A DNA stretch of 64,000 nt from Bidens hawaiensis (lineage: Eukaryota > Streptophyta > Magnoliopsida > Asterales > Asteraceae). The DNA lies in assembly GCA_021521415.1 (NCBI GenBank), contig JAIQDT010001140.1, positions 434,001-498,000 on the forward strand, read 5' to 3'. The position numbers were made by a program, and so were the translations under genes. The notes below the pieces were generated by a model that made no database searches, was not told where the DNA came from, and was given only the letters and a program-made list of their open reading frames with translations. This document shows, in pieces, positions 48,655 through 60,855 of this stretch (position 1 is its first letter; the number at the start of each line of letters is the position of its first letter).

Positions 48655-49515
48655 TTATATTGTTGAAGATTTCATATGGAGTTTTGTTATGCTTTTGTTC
48701 ACAAGCACCCTATTCTGAAAATAGCAGGCTGTATTTATTGCTTCAGCCCAAAAAGTGACAGGCAAGCTAGCATCTGCTATCATGGTTCTTGCAGCTTCAA
48801 TCAATGTTCTGTTTCTTCTTTCTGCTACACCATTTTGTTCAGGAGTTCTAGGAGCTGAGAATTGTTGTTGTATTCCTTTTGCTTCACAGAATTCTTGCAT
48901 TACTCCATTCTTGAACTCAGTGCCATTGTCACTTCTCATCATCTTCACTTTCTTATTCAATTTGTTCTCAACCATTGTTACACAACCCTTAATCAACTCT
49001 GCAGTCTCATCCTTGGTACTTAGTAAATAAACCCAAGTGTATCTTGAATAGTCATCACTGATCACAAGACAATATCTTTTCTTTCCAATACTTGGTACAC
49101 TTACAGGACCAAAGAGATCCATGTGAAGTAGTTCAAGTACTTGATCAATTGAATTGATGAGCTTTGGCTTATGAGTAGATTTGTGTTGTTTTCCCTTTTG
49201 GCATGAATCACAATGATCTTCCAAATTGAACTCTCTTGTAGGTAAGCCTATGACATGCTCACCTTTGACAAGTCTATTCATGTTCTTCCAGTTCACATGA
49301 CACAGTTTTCTATGCCACAATTTTGACTCATTTTCAGTGGCCTTGGAAACAAAACATGCACCTCCTCTTGAAATAGCTTCTTTCATATTTAATTCATACA
49401 AGTTACCATTTCTTGGTGCCATCATCATAATCATTTCAGGTGGAATCACAAATTCAGGTTTTAGAATGAAACAGTGTGAATCATCAAAACTGACTTTGTA
49501 TCCCTTATCACACAT
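48655..49515 (-). pseudogene. copia gag-pre-integrase and integrase core
   Basis: 286 codons. The zinc-binding domain shows H68, H73, C102 and C105. The catalytic triad is complete: D133 (LLHMDLFGPV), D196 (MRSDNGTEF) and E232 (NGVAERRNRT), the last two separated by the usual 35 residues. It ends by frameshift within the TPYE-equivalent region. The enzyme core is intact in sequence but lies in a broken pol frame. Confidence 0.92.
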
Positions 49516-49589
49516 TTGTGATATACTCAGCAGATTGTACTGAAGACCTTCAACATGAAATACATTATCAAATGAGACTTTCCCATTTG

Positions 49590-49799
49590 TTAAGATTCTT
49601 TTTCCAACAATCTTCCACCATTCTCATCACTCCCAAAAGCTACTGGACCTTCATACTTTTCTTCATAGTTGACAAGAGATCTCTTGTCACAAGTCATGTG
49701 CCTAGAACAACCACTATTCATGTACCATATGTCATTTAGAGGAGTGGACTGTTCCTGCACATACAAAGAAAATTTGATTAGTTGAGAGATGAAGTGCAA
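49590..49799 (-). pseudogene. copia protease with catalytic Asp replaced by Asn
   Basis: 69 codons containing WYMNSGCSRHMT. Family members have Asp where this copy has N28, in the D-S-G active-site triplet. A G-to-A change on the coding strand would explain it, and the enzyme would be inactive. The frame ends soon after and the link to the integrase frame is shifted. Confidence 0.85.
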
Positions 49800-51442
49800 G
49801 CCTTATCAACTTGCAGCTCATCAGATTCAGTTTCAGACACAGCTTGGGAAGTGAGTGTTGTTGTTGGTTCAGGATCTTCATGTGTGATTTCTAGATTATC
49901 TGAATTATCTGTTTCATATCCACACTCTCTTGGAGTTTTAACATAAGAAGTTGAGGTCTGTAATTCAGCTGAGTCAGTTGCATACTCTTTGATCACATAA
50001 TCCTTCTTTTCAGAGTAGTCTCTTACATCTGCAACTGTCTCATCCATAATTTCAGTCTTGTTCATATCCATGCTTTAACAGAAACTTCTCATCACCAGTG
50101 AGTTCTGTTGGTTTCTTTCTATAAAATGCATTTCTCTTTCTTGACTTCTCACTGCTTGATGATCCTTCAGAACTATCAGATTTGACTGATTGACTGTCTT
50201 GTTTGATTTTCACAGGCTGATAGTTCTTCTTCACCAATTTCTCATTTTTCTTAGGAGATACACTTCTTCTTACTGATTTAGTCACTTGTTTCTTTGTCTT
50301 GACATCAGTTTTCTTTTCACTCCTTGTCTCCTTTTCAGATTTCTTTTCTTCTATGTTCATGGTTTCATTTCCACACACCTTTCCTTTTCCCAGATATACA
50401 TCATAATTATGTTTGTATAGAACAAAGTCTTGGCCATACTTTGTTCCATCCGGTACATGAAAAGGTTCGAATATCAATCTTTCATTACATGAGTCTGTGT
50501 GATGACCATACTCATCACATTTCTTGCACAAAACCTTTCCTTTGAATGCTTCATGTTTTTTAGGTTTCTTGAACCTTGCACTTGGTCTTGGCTCATTGAC
50601 TCCAATGGTGTTCTTGTTTTTTAGACTGTCAAAATTGATTGAGAAAGGAACAAATTCCTCAATCTTGATATTTTTTCTTTCAGTCCTGCCTTTTACAAAC
50701 ACAATTTTTTGCACATTCATTGGTTCTTCATCCTGATTTTCTCTATGTCTTGATTGCCTTTTCTCATATTCTTCCATAGTTTCCACTTCTCCAACATCTA
50801 ACACTTCATGACTAGAGAAAATAGGATAAATAGGAATGACGTTTCCAACATTCACACCTTTTTTTGTACTCTTTTCTTGTTATTCTGCTTAATCCTTTCC
50901 AATACTTCTTGGCTTGGAGGCCTTACAGCATTGTAATTTACCTTCTTTCTTTCACATATGTCAAAGGACACATGTTCTCTTTTCATTCTTTCATTCTGTT
51001 TCTTCATTTTTGGTGTGACTGGTGGATACTTTGGAAGTTTGTCAACTGATTCTGGTTTCTTGTATCTTCTTCCTCTTTCAGCAGCTTTGAGTTTCTCTTC
51101 AGTAATCTGATCACTCAAATCACTTAGGTCATCTTGATTCAAATCAATTGACTCAAGGTCATCTTCAGAGACTTGCACTCCAATTGACTTTTCTTCTTTC
51201 AGTTCTTTCTTCATAACAAACTCTCCTTCTTCACTCACCTCAACATTCCTGTACAAATCTACAAGTTCTTCTTTGTCTTGAAACATATCTTTGAATTGTT
51301 GTAGATATGCATTTCTTTTCTCTTTATCAACTTTTGGCATAAAGTTGTTGTTGAATGGTGGTGGAACTGCTTTGTATTTGTCTTTTTTCTTAACTTGGTT
51401 TAGAATTCCACAGATGTTTCCAGTGGAAACCAAGTTCTTCAA
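49778..51442 (-). pseudogene. gag-pol linker region with a second CCHC knuckle
   Basis: Three frames in series (50852-51442, 50052-50855, 49778-50071), Lys/Glu/Ser-rich and probably disordered. The middle one has a knuckle CKKCDEYGHHTDSC (residues 110-123) and a basic Ser-rich tail. The last is acidic, with Thr and Ser. The frames overlap by 4-20 bp in different phases, so the region is a decayed continuous ORF. The extended gag with two knuckles fits the SIRE/Maximus type. Confidence 0.8.
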
Positions 51443-51532
51443 GAATTCATTGTCAACTTGTAATTTTGTGTTCTATAACTTTTCTTCTAAAATCATTTTC
51501 TTCAACCCATCAATTTCAGTGGTGAATCTTTT

Positions 51533-53208
51533 CTAAGCTCTGTAACTGTTTACACAGTCTTCTTCTAAACTTTTCATCCTTTCTTCATTCACTATTTCAC
51601 TTGCCTCATATGCATTGATGATACTTTGTTTCTTAAAACACTCACTTTCCAGCTTGCCTACTTTTGTTTTCAAATCATTGATAAGTTCATTTAAATCAGT
51701 AGTAGGAGCAGAGTGTACCTGAGATGAAGATGCAGTTTCTTTCTCAATTATGGCCATGAATGCCACATTTGCTCTTTTGATGTCATCTGCAATGTCTTCT
51801 TCATGATTGCTCCAATCAAAGTTACCTTCATGTTGTGTAGTCACTGTCACATTACCTTGATTTCTTGGTTGATTTTGATTTGCTTGATTCAGATTATTCA
51901 TATGAGGCTGAAAGTTGTTGAAGTTGGGATTGTAGTTGTTGTTGGGATTGAAGTTTTTATTGAAGTTTTGGTTGTTGTTTCTTTGCTGATTTTGCTGGTA
52001 TAGTTTCTTGGCAAGTTGCATTCTCTTGCAAAATGTCCTGGGTGTTGGCAATTGTAGCAGATTGCCTTTGACTTGTCAAATCCAATTATTTCATTTGGTC
52101 CAGAAACCAGAGATCTACCAGTCCTATTATACAACCTCTTACTTCTCAAAGCTAACATTGCAGCTTGCCACTTTAAATCCATGTCTTCCAAATCATCAGC
52201 ATCTATCTGCTCTAAATCATCTTGTACTACACTTGTGTGGATTAGGTTCTTTGCAACAAATGCATTATATGATTCAGTAAACATAGACAGCAAGGCTTGA
52301 GTTCACTACCTTGACCATGCCCACCACCAGTGTGAGGAACATTTCCACTTGCCACAGAGGCTGAGTCAGTGTCATCAATCAGTTGAACATTGAATATTTG
52401 CTGGTTTCCTTGATTGCTTGAGCTAACACCAAAAAATGATTTTGGAGTATCAGAATTGAGTTTAACAGGTTCTTCAATGATAGGAATCTGTTGTTGATTC
52501 TTTGTAGTCAGATTTCCCATAGGTGCAATCAATGCATTTGAAACATTGAAGCAGGGTCTTTCCTCCCTTATCATTTCATTTTCAATCATTTCTATCTCAG
52601 CAGCTTGAAGAAAACACACAACATCATCTACCTTTAGCTCAATGAAGTTGTGCTTTGTGAGAATGAACTCGCACGGTATACCATTCTTTTGGCATAGAAT
52701 TGAGCAGCTTTGTGTTGAGGTCAAAGTCAGTTATAACATAGTCTGTGGTTCTGAGCTCATTCACAATTCCCAAAAACCTCTCAAGAATTGATTTCAACCT
52801 TTCTCCTTCTTTATACTTGAATCTTTCTAACTGCTGCTTCAATCTCTGCTTCTTGATGTTCTTGAGTTCAACATTTCCTTCAAACATCTCAAGAATTGCA
52901 TCATACATTTCCTTGGCATTGGGATGATGTGCAACCTTGGTGAGTATCTCCCAAGACAGACCTAGCTTTAACATAGCTAAAGCCTTGTCATCCACCTTTC
53001 TCATTCTTTCTCTCACAGCAGCAGTTGCTGCCTGATTTGCACCTTCTGCAGCAGCAGCTTGTGGACCATTCTTGATGGAGTTCCACATGTCAACATCATT
53101 GTAGCAAACTGCTGCTTCAAACAAGACTTTCCATTTTGTGAAATTTTCCTGTCCAGACAATCTAGGAATCTTGTTAGTAGACACCTCTTGTTCCTCATAA
53201 CCAGACAT
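51533..53208 (-). pseudogene. copia gag (capsid and first zinc knuckle)
   Basis: The frame 52639-53208 starts with the typical gag N-terminus (RLSGQENFTKWKVLFEAA) and a helical UBN2-like capsid part (KRLKQQLERFKYKEGERLKSILERF). Two shorter frames (52242-52724, 51898-52293) continue it in other phases. The second contains the knuckle CYNCQHPGHFAREC (residues 79-92). An Asn-rich stretch and a helical tail follow in 51533-52051. Gag forms the particle and binds element RNA; this copy has at least three frame breaks. Confidence 0.88.
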
Positions 53209-53495
53209 TTTTGTGAAAACAAAATTAATTTATTAGTAAAACAGGGTAAAATAATCAGATCTGAGAACAAATCTATAGATCTGATGTGTCTGATATGATT
53301 AAAACAAGATTTAAATATAAATTTTAAAACTTTAATTGAAATAAGGAAGAGAAATCACCGGTAGATTGTAGATCTGGAAGAAAAATGAAAACAGAGCTGC
53401 TGACGTCACAAATCAATGGAACAGAGGTCTGCTTACGTCATTCTTCTTCAAATCTTCAATCAGCAACCCAAATCTTTCCAAAATAGCAGTAACTA

Positions 53496-53507
53496 GCTCT
53501 GATACCA
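53496..53507 (-). other. primer-binding site (initiator tRNA-Met type)
   Basis: TGGTATCAGAGC on the minus strand, 2 bp from the LTR edge at 53510. Confidence 0.94.
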
Positions 53508-53509
53508 CT

Positions 53510-54714
53510 TGTCAGGTCCCCGATTTCAGCTAGATCTTACTTAATCATGTCATAACTCACACAGATTAATGTGCCGACAAGAGAGTTAATGACGGGTTGC
53601 TATATTTTGAAAGATTAATGTTTGTTAAAGGCGGAATCAATAACAAACATGATATTTGCAATTAATAATCTAAGGTATAAAGAACACACAGGATTCACTC
53701 AAAAGATTTCCATCTATATAATATAAAATCATACAAAGTGGATAATCGATTTAGGATTTAAGGAATCCTAGGACAGCCGTCACACAATATTCTCTCTCAA
53801 CAAATGTGTCTGTCTATCTTTATCCGTGTGTCTTGGGCGGCGTGCCATAAAACATTCTATTTATAGGCCTGCCACCCTATGACAGCTGTCATTCCTTCTA
53901 GAAACCCTAAATACAACGTACATATTCAAAATAAACTAAGTGTAAAACAAGTCTTCCGGGTAGGCTTTTCATCAAACTTCTCATTCCAAGTACGCTGTGT
54001 ACTCTGCCATCCTTCATGACTTGGTAACATAGAAGTGTGCCCGAGATCAGTTTCCGGGTAGACTTTACTTAAAGAGTATTTTACCAAGTAAAATACTCAC
54101 CGGGTATACTTCAGTCATCTTGGCTTTGTCAAACTTTGCCCGACAAATATTTACGAGCAACCTTGTTCTTCAATGATCCATTTCAACTCTTTGCTATAAA
54201 GTAACTTATTTGCAAAGTGTACTCGAGAGTATAATACCTTGCTTGAGTTGAACCTTGCCCGATGTTACTTAGAGATATTCCAATTTCATCAAGCCTACTT
54301 GGATCATATTTATTAATGAATACCTTGCCCGGTCTTCCAATCACTTAGCCTCTTGGACTTGGTTAACCAAACCTTACTCGGAAGAGTAATATACTTGGTT
54401 CTGTAGAACAGACTTGCTTGATACAGTGAACCATGCCCGTATTTACGTAAACTAGTGTACCTTGCCTGACAATGCACTAATTTGCAAACCCTGCTCGGAT
54501 ATCCACTAAAGAAGACTACTTGAAGTAAACCTTGCCCGATAGACAAAATATCGTACCCGACTAAGTAAAAGCTTGCTCGGATGTCTAAGGGGTGCCCGGA
54601 TCCATACTTAAAAAATTCTGAGGAGGTTGAGAAGATTCCAATCTTCCATGTACTTCATTTAGGTCAAATCTATTACTCAACAATCTCCCCTTAAGTCAAT
54701 TTCTTGACTCAAAA
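53510..54714 (-). repeat. 5' LTR of the 18-kb copia, with TATA box
   Basis: 1205 bp. Transcription would run on the minus strand. U3 (54714 to about 53840) contains about 17 TTCCGGGCA-like motifs between 54610 and 53950 and a TATA box CTATAAATAG at 53857-53866. The outermost bases read CTCAAAA instead of CTCAACA, a single change at the tip, and ATTAT follows. Confidence 0.95.
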
Positions 54715-54719
54715 ATTAT

Positions 54720-57700
54720 TGATCCGATTATTTCTCATGGTCATAAAATATTGTATGGCAGTCTCCTAGACTAAATTTATGATCCGATTCAGTGGTTCGA
54801 CCCATCCTCAGTTTTTCCTCCGGCTCGTGTACTAACCCCTTTGGCAATACGAAGAAAATTCCGAACAGGCCACGGGATAGCGAGAGGGCATAATTATTGA
54901 TCCGATTCTTTCCTATGGTTATAAAATATTGTATGGTAGTCTCCTAGACCGAATTTATGATCCGATTCAGTGGTTCAACCCATCCTCAGTATTCCTCCGG
55001 CTCGTGCACTACCCCCTTTGGCAATACGACCAAAATTTCGAACGTGCCATGAGGTGGCGTCAGGGCATAATTATAGATCCGATTCTTTATTATGGTCATA
55101 AAATAATGTATGGTAGTCTCCTAGATCGAATTTATGATCTGATTCAGTGGTTCGACCCGTCCTTAGTTTTTCTCCGGCTCGTGTCCCCTTTGGCAATACG
55201 ACAAAAATTTCGAACGGGCCACGGGATGGCGTGAGTTCATAATTATTGATCCGATCCTTTCTTATGGTCATAATATAATGTATGGCAGTCTCCTAGTCCG
55301 AATTTATGATCCGATTCAGTGGTTCGACCCATCCTCAGTATTTCCTCCGACTCGTGTACTACCCCATTTGGCAATACGACCAAAATTTAGAAACGGGCCA
55401 TGGGGTGGCGTGCGGGCATAATTATGGATCCAATTCTTTCTTAGGGTAATAAAATCTTGTATGGCAGTTTCCTAGACCGAATTTATGGTCCGATTCAGTG
55501 ATTCGACCCATCCTCAGTTTTTCCTTCGGCTCGTGTACTAACCCCTTTGGCAAAACGACCAAAATTTCGAACGGGCCACGGGATGGCGAGAGGGCATAAT
55601 TATTGATCCGATTCTTTCTTATGGTTATAAAATATTGTATGGTAGTCTCATTTATGATCCGATTCAGTGGTTCAACCCATCCTCAGTTTTTCCTCCGGCT
55701 CGTGTACTACCCCCTTTGGCAATAAGACCAAAATTTCGAACTTGCCACGAGGTGGCGTCAGGGCATAATTATAGATCTGATTCTTTATTATGGTCATAAA
55801 ATATTGTGTGATAGTCTCCTAAACCGAATTTATGATCTGATTCAGTGGTTCGACCCGTCCTTAGTTTTTCTCCGGCTCGTGTCTCCTTTAGCAATACGAC
55901 AAAAATTTCGAACGGGCCACAGATGGTGTGAGGTCATAATTATTGATCTGATCATTTCTTATGGTCATCAAATAATGTATGGCAGTCTCTTACTCCGAAT
56001 TTATGATCCGATTCAGTGGTTCGACCCATCCTCAGTTATTTCTCCGACTCGTGTACTACCCTTTTGGTAATACGACTAAAATTTCGAACGAGCCACGGGG
56101 TGGCTTGAGGTCATAATTATTGATCCGATTATTTCTTATGGCCATAAAATATTGTATGGCAGTCTCCTAGACCGAATTTATGATCCGATTCAATGGTTCG
56201 ACCCATCCTCAGTATTTCCTCCGGCTCGTGTACTACCCCCTTTGGCAATATGACCAAAATTTCGAACGGGCCACGAGGTGGCGTGAGGGCATAATTATTG
56301 ATCCGATTATTTCTTATTGTCATAAATTATTGTATGGCAGTCTCCTAGACCGAGTTTAAGATCCGATTCACTGGTTCGACCCATCCTCAGTTTTTCCTCC
56401 GGCTAGTGTACTACCCCGTTTGGCAATACGACCAAAATTTCGAACGAACCACGAGGTGGCGCGCGGGCATAATTATGGATCCGATTCTTTCTTAGGGTAA
56501 TAAAATATTGTTTGTTAGTCTCCTAGACCGAATTTATGATCCGATTCAGTGGTTCGACCCATCCTCAGTTTTTCCTCCGGCTCGTGTACTACCCCCTTTG
56601 GCAATAAGACCAAAATTTCGAACGGGCCACGAGGTGGCGTGAAGGCATAATTATTGATCCGATCCTTTCTTATGGTCGTAAAATAATGTATGGCAGTCTC
56701 TTACTCCGAATTTATGATCCGATTCAGTGGTTCTACCCATCCTCAGTTTTTCCTCCGACTCGTGTACTACCCCTTTGGCAATATGACTAAAATTTCGAAC
56801 GGGCCACGGGGTGGCTTGAGGTCATAATTATTGATCCGATTCTTTCTTATGGTCATAAAAAATTGTATGGCAGTCTCCTAGTCGGAATTTATGATCCGAT
56901 TCAGTGGTTCGACCCATCCTCAGTTTTTCCTCTGACTCGTGTACTACCCGTTTGGCAATACGACTAAAATTTCGAACGGTCCACGGGGTGGCGTGAGGTC
57001 ATAATTATTGATCCGATTATTTCTTATGGTCATAAAGTATTGTATGGCAGTCTCCTAGACTGAATTTATGATCCGATTCAGTGGTTCGACCCATCCACAG
57101 TTTTTCCTCCGGCTCGTGTACTACCCCATTTAGCAATACGACCAATATTTCGAACGGGCCCCGAGGTGGCGTGAGGGCATAATTATTGATCCGATTCTTT
57201 CTTATGGTCTTAAAATATTGTATGGCAGTCTCCTAGACCGAATTTAAGATTCGATTCAGTTGTTCGACCCATCCTCAGTTTTTCCTCCGGCTCGTGTACT
57301 AGCCCCTTTGCCAATACAACCAAAATTTCGAACGGGCCACGAGGTGGCGTGAGGGAATAATTATTGATCCGATTCTTTCTTATGGTCATAAAATATTGTA
57401 TGCAGTCTCCTAGACCGAGTTTATGATCCAATTCAGTGGTTCGACCCCTCCTCAGTTTTTCCTCCAGCTCATGTACTACCCACTATGGCAATACGACAAA
57501 AATTACGAACGAGCCACGTGGTGGCGTGAAGTCATAATTATTGATCCGATTCTTTCTTATAGTTATAAAATATTGATGGCAGTCTCATAGACCGAATTTA
57601 TCATCCGATTCAGTGGTTCAACCAATCATCAGTTTTTCCTCCAGCTCGTGTACTACCCCATTTGGCAATACGACCAAAATTTAGAAACGGGCCATGGGGT

Positions 57701-60214
57701 GGCGTGCGGGCATAATTATGGATCCAATTCTTTCTTAGGGTAATAAAATCTTGTATGGCAGTTTCCTAGACCGAATTTATGGTCCGATTCAGTGGTTCGA
57801 CCCATCCTCAGTTTTTCCTTCGGCTCGTGTACTAACCCCTTTGGCAAAACGACCAAAATTTCGAACGGGCCACGGGATGGCGAGAGGGCATAATTATTGA
57901 TCCGATTCTTTCTTATGGTTATAAAATATTGTATGGTAGTCTCCTTTATGATCCGATTCAGTGGTTCAACCCATCCTCAGTTTTTCCTCCGGCTCGTGTA
58001 CTACCCCCTTTGGCAATAAGACCAAAATTTCGAACTTGCCACGAGGTGGCGTCAGGGCATAATTATAGATCTGATTCTTTATTATGGTCATAAAATATTG
58101 TGTGGTAGTCTCCTAGACCGAATTTATGATCTGATTCAGTGGTTCGACCCGTCCTTAGTTTTTCTCCGGCTCGTGTCTCCTTTCGCAATACGACAAAAAT
58201 TTCGTACGGGCCACGGGATGGTGTGAGGTCATAATTATTGATCCGATCATTTCTTATGGTCATAAAATAATGTATGGCAGTCTCTTACTCCGAATTTATG
58301 ATCCGATTCAGTGGTTCGACCCATCCTCAGTTATTCCTCCGACTCGTGTACTGCCCTTTGGTAATATGACTAAAATTTCGAACGGGCCACGGGGTGGCTT
58401 GAGGTCATAATTATTGATCCGATTATTTCTTATGGCCATAAAATATTGTATGGCATCTCCTAGACCGAATTTATGATCCGATTCAGTGGTTCGACCCATC
58501 CTCAGTTTTTCTTCCGGTTCTTGTACTACCCCCTTTGGCAATATGACCAAAATTTCGAACGGGCCACGAGGTGGCGTGAGGGCATAATTATTGATCCGAT
58601 TATTTCTTATGGTCATAAATTATTGTATGGCAGTCTCCTATACCAAATTTAAGATCCGATTCACTGGTTCGACCCATCCTCAGTTTTTCCTCCGGCTAGT
58701 GTACTACCACGTTTGGCAATACGACCAAAATTTCGAACGGGCCACGAGGTGGCGCGCAGGTATAATTATGGATCCGATTCTTTCTTAGGGTATTAAAATA
58801 TTGTTTGTTAGTCTCCTAGACCGAATTTATGATCCGATTCAGTGGTTCGACCCATCCTCAGTTTTTCCTCCGGCTCGTGTACTACCCCCCTTTGGCAATA
58901 AGACCAAAATTTCGAACGGGCCACGAGGTGTCGTGAAGGCATAATTATTGATCCGAACCTTTCTTATGGTCGTAAAATAATGTATGGCAGTCTCTTACTC
59001 CGAATTTATGATCCGATTCAGTGGTTCTACCCATCCTCAGTTTTTCCTCCGACTCGTGTACTACCCCTTTGGCAATATGACTAAAATTTCGAACGGGCCA
59101 CGGGGTGGCTTGAGGTCATAATTATTGATCCGATTCTTTCTTATGGTCATAAAAAATTGTATGGCAGTCTCCTAGCCGGAATTTATGATCCGATTCAGTG
59201 GTTCGACCCATCCTCAGTTTTTCCTCTGACTCGTGTACTACCCGTTTGGCAATACGACTAAAATTTCGAACGGTCCACGGGGTGGCGTGAGGTCATAATT
59301 ATTGATCCGATTATTTCTTATGGTCATAAAATATTGTATGGCAGTCTCCAAGACTGAATTTATGATCCGATTCAGTAGTTCGACCCATCCACAGTTTTTC
59401 CTCCGGCTCGTGTACTACCCCCTTTGGCAATACGACCAAAATTTCGAACGGGCCACGAGGTGGCGTGAGGGCATAATTATTGATCCGATTCTTTCTTATG
59501 GTCATAAAATAATGTATGGCATTCTCCTAGACCGAATTTAAGATTCGATTCAGTGGTTCGACCCATCCTCAGTTTTTCCTCCGGCTCGTGTACTAGCCCC
59601 TTTGCCAATACGACCAAAATTTCGAACGGGCCACGAGGTGGCGTGAGGGCATAATTATTGATCCGATTCTTTCTTATGGTCATAAAATATTGTATGCAGT
59701 CTCCTAGACCGATTTTATGATCCAATTCAGTGGTTCGACCCCTCCTCAGTTTTTCCTCCAGCTAATGTACTACCCACTTTGGCAATACGACAAAAATTAC
59801 GAACGAGCCACGTGGTGGCGTGAAGTCATAATTATTGATCCGATTCTTTCTTATGGTTATAAAATATTGTATGGCAGTCTCATAGACCGAATTTATCATC
59901 CGATTCAGTGGTTCAACCAATCATCAGTTTTTCCTCCAGCTCGTGTACTACCCCATTTGGCAATACGACCAAAATTTAGAAACGGGCCATGGGGTGGCGT
60001 GCGGGCATAATTATGGATCCAATTCTTTCTTAGGGTAATAAAATCTTGTATAGCAGTTTCCTAGACCGAATTTATGGTCCGATTCAGTGGTTCGACCCAT
60101 CCTCAGTTTTTCCTTCGGCTCGTGTACTAACCCCTTTGGCAAAACGACCAAAATTTGAACGGGCCACGGGATGGCGAGAGGGCATAATTATTGATCGGAT
60201 TCTTTCTTATGGTT
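54720..60214. repeat. satellite DNA array, middle block with 13-mer higher-order repeat
   Basis: About 31 monomers in the same orientation and family as the left block. Distinctive monomers recur at a fixed distance: TTTAGAAACGGGCCATGGGG occurs at about 55388, 57680 and 59975, spacing 2294-2295 bp, equal to 13 monomers of about 176.5 bp. Copies of this large unit look far more alike than adjacent monomers do, so the unit was amplified as a block. Confidence 0.97.
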
Positions 60215-60855
60215 TGTAAGTCCCCCCCGGGGCGTCGCCGATCGATACGAGATCCGCACGAGGTCTAGGAGTGCGGAATCCTCCTAGACTCGTTTATTGG
60301 TGTAAAGATGAAGAACACAAACATGTACACGAACAAATACACGAACAAATACAAGAACGGGATAAACAAATCTGCAGATTCTTTATAATAATAATTAAAC
60401 AAACACGTTACATACCGTAACATAAACAGAAACACGTCCGACCCGAGGTGAGCTCTACCTCGGGTCGTCCCTAACGACACACTCTCTCTGTTTGTTCTCT
60501 CTCGACACTCAAACTGTAACACACAACTCTCTGAATTACTGGATACTTAAAACTAAACAAGACACACGCATATATATATAAACTTCAGTAGGCGTCAGTA
60601 GACGAAGTTGTTAATAACTTCGCCAATGGCGAAGTTGTGATAACTTCGCCTAAGGTGAAGTTGTCCTAACTTCGCCGTTGGCGAAGTTGTTCTAACTTCG
60701 CCTAAGGCGAAGTTGTTCTAACTTCACCTATGGCGTCTCCGCTGGTCTGAATTGCATAGCGACGGTCACAAAATGCACCAACAGTCTGCCCTTTGACCGT
60801 TGCTCTCAATTCTAACAAACACGAAAGATCATCTGTTACAAAACATGCACCAACA
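60215..60855 (-). mobile_element. solo LTR, 641 bp, inside the satellite
   Basis: In plus orientation it runs TGTAAGTCCC to GCACCAACA, flanked by the exact duplication TGGTT (60210-60214 and 60856-60860). On the minus strand it begins TGTTGGTGCATG, like the LTR at 63057. A TATA tract lies at 60571-60583 and a palindrome array upstream of it. No internal region is present, so it is the product of LTR-LTR recombination. It interrupts only one copy of the 2294-bp satellite unit. Confidence 0.9.
60602..60736 (-). repeat. five 26-bp-spaced palindromes in the solo LTR
   Basis: AACTTCGCC, three variable bases, GGCGAAGTT: palindromes starting at 60616, 60642, 60668, 60694 and 60720, exactly 26 bp apart, the last one incomplete. 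They lie directly upstream (minus strand) of the TATA tract. Arm changes such as GGTGAAGTT at 60654 slightly weaken one copy. Confidence 0.93.

Larger units (their letters stand above)
36715..54714 (-). mobile_element. 18-kb SIRE/Maximus-like Ty1-copia retrotransposon
   Basis: It is inserted in the satellite with the 5-bp duplication ATTAT (36710-36714 and 54715-54719). LTRs are about 1.2 kb; there is an initiator tRNA-Met primer-binding site (53496-53507) and a polypurine tract (37922-37936). On the minus strand the order is gag, protease, integrase, RT, RNase H (53208 down to 46297), then a 3.6-kb non-coding spacer, then about 4.6 kb of extra 'env-like' reading frames (42656 down to 38090). 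Extra ORFs after pol, large gag and long LTRs mark the SIRE/Maximus lineage. The LTRs differ at about 30 positions in 1.2 kb by eye (about 2.5-3 percent). Every major ORF has stops or frameshifts, so this copy is defective. Confidence 0.95.
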
